This document shows positions 24,078 through 32,484 of a DNA stretch of 64,000 nucleotides, piece after piece. The stretch covers positions 1 to 64,000 of the forward strand of contig NZ_JAPZSP010000021.1 of NCBI RefSeq assembly GCF_027531705.1. Direction: 5' to 3'. This DNA comes from Flavobacterium sp. GTDB taxonomy: Bacteria; Bacteroidota; Bacteroidia; Flavobacteriales; Flavobacteriaceae. Numbering within the stretch: position 1 is the stretch's first letter; each line of letters begins with the position of its first letter. Both the position numbers and the translations under genes were made by a program. The notes beneath the pieces were generated by a model. It saw only the letters and a list, made by a program, of their open reading frames with translations. It did not search any database and was not told the DNA's origin.

Positions 24078-25535
24078 ATGAAAAAATTCTATATTACTTT
24101 AGTAACATTTCTTTTTTTAGCAGTTGCCAATGCGCAGATTGTAAATATTCCTGACTCAGCTTTTAAAGCGAAGTTGTTGGCGGCTAGTCCTAGTAATCAG
24201 ATTGCTTCTTCCCAAACACCAATTTATGATTCTTCTAATGACACTTGGACAATTTTTTCATACAATAAAATAGACACAAATAATGATGGAGAAATACAAG
24301 TTAGTGAAGCGCAAACAATAAAATGTTTGAACGTAAATAGTAGCGGTATCACAAATTTAGAAGGAATAGCAAGTTTTACTAATATTATCTATTTAAATTG
24401 TAGTGTTAATCAACTTTTTTTATTAAATATTCAAGGATTAACTAATCTTCAATTTTTAAATTGTGGTTCTAATCATCTTCTTTCCTTAAATGTACAAGGA
24501 TTAACAAATCTTAAAAATTTAAATTGTTATTATAATCAACTATCTTCCTTAAATGTGCAAGGATCAGCAAATCTTCAAACTTTATATTGTTATAATAATC
24601 TACTCCAATCGTTAAATGTTCAAGGATTAACAAATCTTCAAATTTTACATTGTTCTAGTAATTCGCTTCCTTCTTTAAATCTTCAAGGATTAACAAATCT
24701 TCAAGCTTTACATTGTTCGGTTAATTCCCTTCCTTCCATAAATGTTCAAGGATTGACAAATCTTCAAAGTTTATATTGTTATCAAAATCAACTTGCATCC
24801 TTAAATGTTCAAGGATTAACAAATCTTCAAAATTTGTATTGTAATAATAATCAACTTGCATCCTTAAATGTTCAAGGATTGACAAATCTTCAAATTTTAA
24901 ATTGTTATAATAATCAACTTACGTCATTAAATGTTGAAGGATTAACAAATCTTATATCTTTATCTTGTTATTATAATGGAATTTCTTCCATAAATGTCCA
25001 AGGATTGACAAATCTTCAAGCTTTATATTGTTATCTTAATCTACTTACTTCCATAAATATTCAAGGATTAACAAATCTTCAAGTTTTAGATTGTAGTAAT
25101 AATCAGTTAACATCACTTTTTATTAAGAATGGTAATCCTCAATTTTGGAGTCTGTTAGATTTTAGCAGTAATTATAATTTAGCTTATATCTGCGCTGATG
25201 AGGAAGATGTTGCTTTCGTTCAAACTAAAATTACTGAGTACGTATACACAAATTGCACAGTCGACAGCAACTGCAACTTATCAGTTGATACAAACTTATA
25301 TGATGATAACTACTTCACCATTTATCCAAATCCAGTAGATGAAGTACTAAATTTAAACACAAAACAAACCACAAAGGTTTACAGTTTAACAATTTACAAT
25401 CTTTTGGGGCAACAAGTGCAAACAACCACCAATCCAACCAATACAGTTGATGTTTCAAGTCTAAAAACAGGAAATTATATTGTAAAAGTGGTTACAGACA
25501 AAGGTGTTTCGAGCAGTAAGTTTGTAAAAGAGTAA
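24078..25535 (+). CDS. LRR T9SS surface protein 2, short form
   Basis: 485 residues, second of five tandem paralogues. Signal peptide MKKFYITLVTFLFLAVANAQ, the EF-hand-like loop DTNNDGEIQVSE, eleven 21-residue repeats with the same LNVQGLTNLQ core as protein 1, then cap IKNGNPQFW ... ICADEEDVAFVQTKI. From here it differs from the long form: CTVDSNCNLSVDTNLYDDN leads straight into the sorting domain YFTIYPNPVDE ... SSSKFVKE, with the SdrD-B-like and DUF11-like domains missing. It starts 47 bp after protein 1. The last about 230 bp are almost identical to those of the other four genes. Confidence 0.88.
   Translation: MKKFYITLVTFLFLAVANAQIVNIPDSAFKAKLLAASPSNQIASSQTPIYDSSNDTWTIFSYNKIDTNNDGEIQVSEAQTIKCLNVNSSGITNLEGIASFTNIIYLNCSVNQLFLLNIQGLTNLQFLNCGSNHLLSLNVQGLTNLKNLNCYYNQLSSLNVQGSANLQTLYCYNNLLQSLNVQGLTNLQILHCSSNSLPSLNLQGLTNLQALHCSVNSLPSINVQGLTNLQSLYCYQNQLASLNVQGLTNLQNLYCNNNQLASLNVQGLTNLQILNCYNNQLTSLNVEGLTNLISLSCYYNGISSINVQGLTNLQALYCYLNLLTSINIQGLTNLQVLDCSNNQLTSLFIKNGNPQFWSLLDFSSNYNLAYICADEEDVAFVQTKITEYVYTNCTVDSNCNLSVDTNLYDDNYFTIYPNPVDEVLNLNTKQTTKVYSLTIYNLLGQQVQTTTNPTNTVDVSSLKTGNYIVKVVTDKGVSSSKFVKE
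24414..25106 (+). repeat. 11 x 63 bp LRR-coding tandem repeat
   Basis: Eleven in-frame 63 bp units of the same type as in protein 1, with somewhat more variation (for example GSANLQ in unit 3 and LNLQ in unit 5). Confidence 0.9.
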
Positions 25536-25580
25536 CAAAATAGATAAACACCCATTTTTGATTTTTAAAGACATACATTT

Positions 25581-27812
25581 ATGAAAAAATTCTACTTTAC
25601 TTTAGTAACTTTTCTTTTTTTAGCAGTTGCCAATGCACAGATTGTGAATATTCCTGATGCAAATTTTAAGGCGAAGTTGTTGGCACTTGGAGTAGATACA
25701 AATGGAGATACAAATATTGATACTTTTGAGGCAATTGAAGTAACAAATCTAGAACTTAGCAACTCTTCTATTTCATCATTGTCCGGTATTGAAAGCTTTA
25801 CAAGCTTAATCAGTTTAGGTTGTTCAAACAATCAAATAGCTAGCTTGTATTTAACTGGGTTGAACAATTTACAAGTTCTTGCTTGTAATGATAATCAAAT
25901 GTTAAGTTTAGAATTGAGTAATTTAAACAATCTTGCTACATTATATTGTCATAACAATCAATTAGGTACTTTAAATGTCAGTGGATTAAATAATTTAGTT
26001 ACGTTTCTTTGTTACAATAATCAGTTAACGAGTATAAATGTTAGTGGTTTGTTAAATTTAAAATATTTATTATGTAGTAATAATTTATTAAGTTCAATTG
26101 ATTTAAATGGTTTAGTTAGCTTATCAAGTTTGTATTGTGAAAATAATCAATTTTTAAATCTTAATTTAAATGGACTATTTAATTTAAATATTTTGAAATG
26201 TGAGAATAATCAATTAACTATATTAGATATTAGTGAGTTGTATAATTTAGAACACTTAGAATGTTTTGGAAATCAATTAATTTCACTTAATATTAAAAAT
26301 GGTAATATTGAAAATTGGTATTTGTTAAGTTTTTTTTATAATCCTAATTTATTACATATTTGCGCCGATGAATCTGATATAAATTTGGTTCAAAGTAAAA
26401 TAAATCAATATGGTTATTCCGCAACCTGCCAAGTAAATAGTTATTGTAGTTTTACACCTGGCGGAACGTTTTATACTATTCAAGGAAATCAAAGAATTGA
26501 TAGCAATAATAATGGTTGTAATACCTCAGACCCTATTTTTCCTAATCTAAAATTCAATATTACGAACGGAACAATTACGGGAAGTTTGATTTCTAACACT
26601 TCAGGTAATTTTTCTATTCCTGTTCAAGCAGGCACACACACTATAACCCCACAATTTGAAAACCCAACGTATTTCACCGCAAATCCAACTAGTGCAACTG
26701 TAACATTTCCAACGACAACAAGTCCGTTTATTCAAGATTTTTGTATTGCACCAAATGGTATACATCACGATTTAGAAGTTGTTGTTATTCCTATGGATGA
26801 TGCTCGACCTGGTTTTGATGCCAATTATAAAATCAAATATAAAAACAAAGGAAATCAAACAGAAAACACAATTATCAATTTCAATTATAACGATGCGATT
26901 TTAGATTTTGTTTCTTCAAGTGTTGCCCCAACTACACAAGCAACTGGAACACTTTCTTGGAATGTTGGTACAATTTCACCTTTTCAATCAGGTGAGATAT
27001 TAGTAACTTTAAATGTAAATTCTCCAATGGAAACTCCTGCTGTAAATGGTGGCGATGTTTTAAGTTATACCGCAACTGCTAATGGTTTAAATACTGATGA
27101 AACGCCAGATGATAACACTTTTACATTAAATCAAGTGGTTGTAAATTCTTTTGATCCAAATGATAAAACGTGTTTAGAAGGTGCAATAATTAACCCAAGT
27201 AATATTGGTAAATATGTGCATTATAAAATACGTTTTGAAAACACAGGTACATTTGCCGCTCAAAATATTGTGGTAAAAGATATGATTGATACCACAAAAT
27301 TTGATATTACAACACTACAAATTACAGATGCTTCACATAGTTGCATAACTAGAATTACCAATCCAAACAAAGTAGAATTCATCTTTGAAAACATCAATCT
27401 TCCTTTTGATGATGCCAATAATGATGGTTATGTGGTTTTCAAAATCAAAACAAAACCAACTTTAGTTGTTGGAAACACAATTAGTAACTCTGCCAATATT
27501 TATTTTGATTATAATTTTCCAATAGTTACCAATACGGCAACTTCTACGTTTTCTGTTTTACAAAACGATACTTTTGAGTTCGATAACTACTTCACCATCT
27601 ACCCAAATCCAATTGATGAAGTGCTAAATCTAAACACAAAACAATACACAGAAGTTTACAGTTTAACAATTTACAATCTTTTAGGACAACAAGTGCAAAC
27701 AACCACCAACCCAACCAATACAGTTGATGTTTCAAGCCTAAAAACCGGAAACTATATTGTAAAAGTGGTCACAGGCGAAGGTGTTTCGAGCAGTAAGTTT
27801 GTGAAAGAGTAA
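25581..27812 (+). CDS. LRR T9SS surface protein 3, long form with diverged repeats
   Basis: 743 residues. The signal peptide and IVNIPDANFKAKLLA start are almost identical to the paralogues, then a calcium-type loop DTNGDTNIDTFE. The seven repeats (from residue 86) keep the 21-residue spacing but not the VQGLTNLQ core (LYLTGLNNLQVLACNDNQ, LNVSGLNNLVTFLCYNNQ). After the cap the protein carries the same CQVNSYCSFTPGG linker, SdrD-B-like domain, DUF11-like domain and T9SS sorting domain as protein 1. It lies 45 bp after protein 2. The mix of conserved ends and diverged centre suggests a mosaic origin. Confidence 0.87.
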   Translation: MKKFYFTLVTFLFLAVANAQIVNIPDANFKAKLLALGVDTNGDTNIDTFEAIEVTNLELSNSSISSLSGIESFTSLISLGCSNNQIASLYLTGLNNLQVLACNDNQMLSLELSNLNNLATLYCHNNQLGTLNVSGLNNLVTFLCYNNQLTSINVSGLLNLKYLLCSNNLLSSIDLNGLVSLSSLYCENNQFLNLNLNGLFNLNILKCENNQLTILDISELYNLEHLECFGNQLISLNIKNGNIENWYLLSFFYNPNLLHICADESDINLVQSKINQYGYSATCQVNSYCSFTPGGTFYTIQGNQRIDSNNNGCNTSDPIFPNLKFNITNGTITGSLISNTSGNFSIPVQAGTHTITPQFENPTYFTANPTSATVTFPTTTSPFIQDFCIAPNGIHHDLEVVVIPMDDARPGFDANYKIKYKNKGNQTENTIINFNYNDAILDFVSSSVAPTTQATGTLSWNVGTISPFQSGEILVTLNVNSPMETPAVNGGDVLSYTATANGLNTDETPDDNTFTLNQVVVNSFDPNDKTCLEGAIINPSNIGKYVHYKIRFENTGTFAAQNIVVKDMIDTTKFDITTLQITDASHSCITRITNPNKVEFIFENINLPFDDANNDGYVVFKIKTKPTLVVGNTISNSANIYFDYNFPIVTNTATSTFSVLQNDTFEFDNYFTIYPNPIDEVLNLNTKQYTEVYSLTIYNLLGQQVQTTTNPTNTVDVSSLKTGNYIVKVVTGEGVSSSKFVKE
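25836..26276 (+). repeat. 7 x 63 bp diverged LRR-coding repeat
   Basis: Seven 63 bp units with conserved Leu, Cys and Asn positions but low nucleotide identity, unlike the homogenised arrays of proteins 1, 2 and 4. Confidence 0.8.
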
Positions 27813-27857
27813 CCAAATAGACAAACACCCATTTTTGATTTTTAATGACATACATTT

Positions 27858-29189
27858 ATGAAAAAATTCTACTTTACCTTAGTAACATTTCTTTTTTTAG
27901 CAGTTGCCAATGCGCAGATTGTAAATATTCCTGATGCTAATTTTAAGGCGAAGTTGTTGGCTGCTAGTCCGAGTAACACAATTGCTTCGACAGCAACACC
28001 TGTTTATAATTTTCCTAATGACACTTGGACAGTTTCTTCCTATCATAAAATAGACACCAATAATGATGGAGAGATTCAAGTTAGTGAAGCGCAAACAATA
28101 AAATTTTTAAACGTAAATTTTAGCAGTATTACAAATATAGCAGGAATAGCAAGTTTTACTAATCTTATCTATTTAGATTGTGGCGATAATCAAATTACTA
28201 TATTAAATGAGCAAGGTTTAACAAGTCTTAAAGCTTTAAATTGTAGATTTAATCAACTTTCTTCTTTAAATGTTCAAGGTTTAACCAATCTTCAATCTTT
28301 AAATTGTAGTGATAATCAACTTTCTTCTTTAAATGTTCAAGCATTAACAAATCTTCATACTTTGAGTTGTATATTTAACCAACTTCCATCGTTAAATGTT
28401 CAAGGATTAACAAACCTTAAACGTTTAAATTCTATAGGTAATCAACTTCCATCGTTAAATGTTCAAGGATTGACAAATCTTCAATCTTTAGATTGTAGTT
28501 ATAATCAACTTCCATCATTAAATGTTCAAGGATTAACAAATCTTCAATCTTTAAATTGTGGTTATAATCAACTACCATCATTAAATGTTCAAGGATTAAC
28601 AAGTCTTAAATATTTGCATTGTAATTCTAATCAACTACCATCATTAAATGTTCAAGGATTAACAAATCTTAACAATTTGGTTTGTACTTCTAATCAACTT
28701 ACTTCGTTAAATGTTCAAGGATTAACAAATCTTATCTATTTAGATTGTTCTAATAATCAATTAACTTCACTTTTTATTAAAAATGGTAATCTTCAAGTTT
28801 GGAGTCCGCTAAGATTTTATAGTAATCCTAATCTAGCCTATATCTGTGCTGATGAGGAAGATGTTGCTTTGGTTCAAACTAAAATTACTGAGTACGGCTA
28901 CACAAATTGCACAGTCGATAGCAACTGCAACTTATCAGTTGATACAAACTTATATGATGATAATTACTTCACCATCTACCCAAATCCAGTTAATGAAGTG
29001 CTAAATCTAAATACAAAACAAGACACAGAAATTTACAGTTTAACAATTTACAATCTTTTAGGACAACAAGTACAAACAACCACCAATCCAACCGATACAG
29101 TTGATGTTTCAAGCCTAAAAGCTGGAAATTATATTGTAAAAGTGGTGACAGACAAAGGTGTTTCGAGCAGTAAGTTTGTGAAAGAGTAG
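27858..29189 (+). CDS. LRR T9SS surface protein 4, short form
   Basis: 443 residues, same short architecture as protein 2: signal peptide, EF-hand-like DTNNDGEIQVSE, nine 21-residue repeats, cap IKNGNLQVW ... ICADEEDVALVQTKI, the CTVDSNCNLSVDTNLYDDN junction and the T9SS sorting domain. Its repeats use LPSLNVQGLTNLQ more often than protein 1. In the fourth unit the ladder Cys is replaced by Ser (LNSIGNQ). It lies 45 bp after protein 3, and the spacer closely matches the one before protein 3. It is probably a sister copy of protein 2. Confidence 0.88.
   Translation: MKKFYFTLVTFLFLAVANAQIVNIPDANFKAKLLAASPSNTIASTATPVYNFPNDTWTVSSYHKIDTNNDGEIQVSEAQTIKFLNVNFSSITNIAGIASFTNLIYLDCGDNQITILNEQGLTSLKALNCRFNQLSSLNVQGLTNLQSLNCSDNQLSSLNVQALTNLHTLSCIFNQLPSLNVQGLTNLKRLNSIGNQLPSLNVQGLTNLQSLDCSYNQLPSLNVQGLTNLQSLNCGYNQLPSLNVQGLTSLKYLHCNSNQLPSLNVQGLTNLNNLVCTSNQLTSLNVQGLTNLIYLDCSNNQLTSLFIKNGNLQVWSPLRFYSNPNLAYICADEEDVALVQTKITEYGYTNCTVDSNCNLSVDTNLYDDNYFTIYPNPVNEVLNLNTKQDTEIYSLTIYNLLGQQVQTTTNPTDTVDVSSLKAGNYIVKVVTDKGVSSSKFVKE
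28194..28760 (+). repeat. 9 x 63 bp LRR-coding tandem repeat
   Basis: Nine in-frame 63 bp units, several almost identical to one another (units 5 and 6 differ by few bases), of the LNVQGLTNLQ type. Confidence 0.9.
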
Positions 29190-29234
29190 CAAAATAGATA
29201 AACAAACATTTTTGATTTTTAAAGACATACATTT

Positions 29235-31853
29235 ATGAAAAAATTCTACTTTACTTTAGTAACTTTTCTTTTTTTAGCAGTTGGTAATGCACAAATTGTG
29301 AATATTCCGGATGCAAATTTTAAAGCAAGATTATTGAGTGCTAGTTCTAGTAATACTGTAGCTTCAACACAACTTCCTGATAGTAATGGTTACGCAACCT
29401 CATATAGTTCAATAGATACTAATAATGATGGGCAAATTCAAGTTAGTGAAGCAAATGAAATAAAGTGTTTAAATATTACTAATGGAGTAAATAGTATATT
29501 AAATATTGTTGGGGTTGAAAATTTTACAAATCTAATTTCTTTAAAAATATATGATATATATGAATTAACTAATATAAATATTAATTCTTTATCAAATTTA
29601 AATTTTTTGGTTTGCTCTGAAACTTCAATATCTAATATTGATATAAGTGGTTTAACAAATTTGCAAATATTGGATTGTTCTTCAAATCAATATTTGACAA
29701 GTTTATTTGTTAATAATTTAATAAATTTGAGAGTTCTAGATTTTAGTGGCAATCAAATATCAAGTATTAATTTAAGTAATTTAATAAATCTGACAACTTT
29801 AGATTGTAGTTACAATCAATTGACAAATTTGGATGTCAGTGGTTTGGTAAATTTGACAACTTTCAATTGTAGAAATAATCAATTAGCAAGTTTAGATATT
29901 AGTGATTTAATAAATTTGCCAGAAATTATTTGTAGTTACAATCAATTAACAAGTTTAAATGTGAGTGGTCTAACAAATTTAAAAGCTATTTTCTGTTCAA
30001 ATAGTCAGTTAACTAATTTGGATGTAAGTGGTTTAACAAGTATAGAATTTATAGATGTTTCAAACAATCAATTAATAAATCTTAACATAAACAATTTGGA
30101 TAATTTAGATTATTTGTCTTGTGAGGATAATCAATTAGATGAATTAGTACTTACTAATCTACCTAATTTGGAATATGTTCATAGTCAAAACAATCTATTA
30201 ACAAGTATTGATTTAATTGGACTACCTAAATTATATTTTTTGAATTGCAGTTATAATCAATTAGCAAGTATTGATGTTACTGAATTACCTAATTTAAATA
30301 CATTAAATTGTCAATATAACCAATTAACTACATTGTTTGCTAAAAATGGAAAACTTGGGAATTATATAAGCTTCAATCATAATCCAAATTTAACTTATAT
30401 ATGTATTGATGAAGAGAATTTGATACAAGTTCAAAATAAAGTGAATCAATATGGCTACTCTGCGACATGTCAAGTAAACAGTTATTGTAGCTTTAATCCA
30501 GGAGGGATCTATTATACCATGCAAGGAAATCAAAAATTTGATGGTGATAATAACGGATGTGATGCTAATGATTTAGCTTATCCAAATTTAAAATTCAATA
30601 TTACTAACGGAACTGTTTCTGGAAGTTTGATTTCAAGTTCTTCCGGAAATTATTCCATTCCAGTTCAAGCTGGCACGCACACTATAACCCCACAACTTGA
30701 AAATCTAACCTATTTTACAACTTCTCCAACTAGTGCAACCGTAACATTTCCTACAACAACAAGTCCATTTACTCAAGATTTTTGCATTGTCCCAAATGGT
30801 ATCCATCATGATTTAGAAATTGCAGTTATTCCTATTGATGTTGCTCGTCCAGGATTTGATGCCAATTATAAAATTAGATACAAAAACAAAGGAAACTTAA
30901 ATGAAAACGCAATCATCAATTTCAATTACAACGATGCTATTTTAGACTTGGTTTCTTTAAGTGTTGCACCAACTTCACAAACAACTGGAACACTTTCTTG
31001 GAATGTTGGTACAATTGCTCCATTTCAATCGGGTGAAATTTTGGTTACTTTAAATGTAAATTCTCCAATGGAAACGCCAGCTGTAAATGGTGGTGATGTT
31101 TTAAGTTATACTGCAATAGCCAATGGTTTAAATACCGATGAAACGCCAGATGATAATACTTTTACATTAAGTCAAGTAGTGGTAAACTCTTTTGATCCAA
31201 ATGATAAAACATGTTTAGAAGGAACAATAATTAACCCAAGTAATATTGGTAAGTATGTGCATTATAAAATTCGTTTTGAAAATACTGGAACATTTGCGGC
31301 ACAAAATATTGTGGTTAAAGATATGATTAACACTGCAAAATTTGATATTGCATCATTACAAATGACAGATGCATCGCATAGTTGCGTAACCAGAATTACC
31401 AATCCAAACAAAGTAGAATTCATCTTTGAAAACATCAATCTTCCTTTTGATGATGCCAATAATGATGGTTATGTGGTTTTCAAAATCAAAACAAAACCAA
31501 CGTTGGTTGTTGGAAATACAATTAGTAACTCAGCCAATATTTATTTTGATTATAATTTTCCAATAGTTACCAATACAGCAACTTCTACGTTTTCAGTTTT
31601 GCAAAACGATACTTTTGAGTTCGATAATTACTTCACCATCTACCCAAATCCAGTAAATGAAGTGCTAAATCTAACCACAAAACAAACAACAGAAGTTTAC
31701 AGTTTAACAATTTACAATCTTTTAGGACAACAAGTGCAAACAACCACCAACCCAACCAATACAGTTGATGTTTCAAGTCTAAAAACTGGGAATTATATTG
31801 TAAAAATAGTTACAGACAAAGGAGTTTCGAGCAGTAAGTTTGTGAAAGAGTAG
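29235..31853 (+). CDS. LRR T9SS surface protein 5, long form with diverged repeats
   Basis: 872 residues, last of the five paralogues. Signal peptide MKKFYFTLVTFLFLAVGNAQ, EF-hand-like DTNNDGQIQVSE, then about twelve repeats of 21 (once 22) residues with a VSGLTNL/ISDLINL core and only partly conserved Cys. The rest repeats the long architecture: CQVNSYCSFNPGG, SdrD-B-like domain (FDGDNNGCDAND), DUF11-like domain (SFDPNDKTCLEG), sorting domain ending SSSKFVKE. The domain region is closest to that of protein 3. mscL follows after 91 bp with its own promoter; I see no clear hairpin after this gene. Confidence 0.87.
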   Translation: MKKFYFTLVTFLFLAVGNAQIVNIPDANFKARLLSASSSNTVASTQLPDSNGYATSYSSIDTNNDGQIQVSEANEIKCLNITNGVNSILNIVGVENFTNLISLKIYDIYELTNININSLSNLNFLVCSETSISNIDISGLTNLQILDCSSNQYLTSLFVNNLINLRVLDFSGNQISSINLSNLINLTTLDCSYNQLTNLDVSGLVNLTTFNCRNNQLASLDISDLINLPEIICSYNQLTSLNVSGLTNLKAIFCSNSQLTNLDVSGLTSIEFIDVSNNQLINLNINNLDNLDYLSCEDNQLDELVLTNLPNLEYVHSQNNLLTSIDLIGLPKLYFLNCSYNQLASIDVTELPNLNTLNCQYNQLTTLFAKNGKLGNYISFNHNPNLTYICIDEENLIQVQNKVNQYGYSATCQVNSYCSFNPGGIYYTMQGNQKFDGDNNGCDANDLAYPNLKFNITNGTVSGSLISSSSGNYSIPVQAGTHTITPQLENLTYFTTSPTSATVTFPTTTSPFTQDFCIVPNGIHHDLEIAVIPIDVARPGFDANYKIRYKNKGNLNENAIINFNYNDAILDLVSLSVAPTSQTTGTLSWNVGTIAPFQSGEILVTLNVNSPMETPAVNGGDVLSYTAIANGLNTDETPDDNTFTLSQVVVNSFDPNDKTCLEGTIINPSNIGKYVHYKIRFENTGTFAAQNIVVKDMINTAKFDIASLQMTDASHSCVTRITNPNKVEFIFENINLPFDDANNDGYVVFKIKTKPTLVVGNTISNSANIYFDYNFPIVTNTATSTFSVLQNDTFEFDNYFTIYPNPVNEVLNLTTKQTTEVYSLTIYNLLGQQVQTTTNPTNTVDVSSLKTGNYIVKIVTDKGVSSSKFVKE
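29565..30323 (+). repeat. 12-unit diverged LRR-coding repeat
   Basis: About twelve units, one of them 66 bp, with conserved Leu/Asn spacing but diverged DNA. Confidence 0.75.
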
Positions 31854-31896
31854 CATATTTTTTTATAAAAAATAAATGATATGTTAAAATTTTCTA

Positions 31897-31904
31897 TATA
31901 TTTG
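31897..31904 (+). promoter_or_regulatory. Minus-7 box for mscL
   Basis: TATATTTG matches TAnnTTTG and lies 40 bp before the mscL start. No clear minus-33 box. Confidence 0.5.
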
Positions 31905-31944
31905 GCCCCAATAAACTAAATACTAACTAAAAATCTAATTTATT

Positions 31945-32346
31945 ATGTTAAAAGAATTCAAAAATTTTATTATGACAGGAAACGTTATTGAGTTTGCTGT
32001 TGGTGTAATCATGGCCGGAGCCGTTGGTGCTGTTGTTAATGGTTTTGTTGCTGATATTGCAATGCCTTTAGTAGGTATGTTAACTGGTGGAGTTGATTTT
32101 GCAGCTCTTAAATATGTGCTTTCTCCAGAAGTTAAAGATGCTGCTGGTGTTGTAACAAGTCCTGAAAACGCTGTAAGATACGGTGCATGGATTAACACTT
32201 TGGTAAGCTTAGTTGTTATTGGTTTTGTAATGTTTATGATTATCAAAGCATACAACAAAATGAAAAAACCAGTTGAAGCTCCAGCTCCAGCAGGACCATC
32301 TCAAGAAGAATTGCTTACACAAATTAGAGATTTATTGAAAAAATAA
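31945..32346 (+). CDS. mscL: Large-conductance mechanosensitive channel
   Basis: A stretch-gated pore of the inner membrane that opens to release solutes on osmotic downshock. The 133-residue length is typical. Residues 1-14 (MLKEFKNFIMTGNV) form the amphipathic N-helix, helix 1 is IEFAVGVIMAGAVGAVVNGFVAD with the Gly/Ala-rich pore constriction, the periplasmic loop spans about 45-73, helix 2 is WINTLVSLVVIGFVMFMIIKAYNKM, and a Pro/Ala linker leads to the C-terminal bundle helix SQEELLTQIRDLLKK. A terminator follows at 32372. Confidence 0.97.
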   Translation: MLKEFKNFIMTGNVIEFAVGVIMAGAVGAVVNGFVADIAMPLVGMLTGGVDFAALKYVLSPEVKDAAGVVTSPENAVRYGAWINTLVSLVVIGFVMFMIIKAYNKMKKPVEAPAPAGPSQEELLTQIRDLLKK

Positions 32347-32371
32347 TTCCGCTACATTATATATTCTAACT

Positions 32372-32403
32372 AAACCGCTTCTTTATTGAGGCGGTTTTTC
32401 TTT
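32372..32403 (+). terminator. Hairpin terminator after mscL
   Basis: AAACCGCTTC at 32372-32381 pairs with GAGGCGGTTT at 32388-32397 (one T-G pair, 6-base loop), followed by a T run. Confidence 0.85.
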
Positions 32404-32415
32404 TTTTATATTGTT

Positions 32416-32446
32416 GTTGATTGAATTGAAATTCTACCTACTTTTG
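32416..32446 (+). promoter_or_regulatory. Promoter for asd
   Basis: GTTG ending at 32419 is followed after exactly 19 bp by TACTTTTG at 32439-32446. The box is 38 bp before the chosen asd start and overlaps the first codon of a longer in-frame reading, which supports the later start. Confidence 0.65.
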
Positions 32447-32484
32447 TGTTTCTAAATTTTATTAAACATCTAAATATAGTTAAT

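Noticed and set aside
21619..30323. Arrays of regularly spaced repeats that might suggest CRISPR
   Set aside because: Units are 63 bp without unique spacers, stay in one reading frame and encode leucine-rich repeats; no cas genes are present.
32446..32484. Upstream start for asd
   Set aside because: It begins at the last base of the minus-7 box and adds residues before the Rossmann motif that family members do not have.
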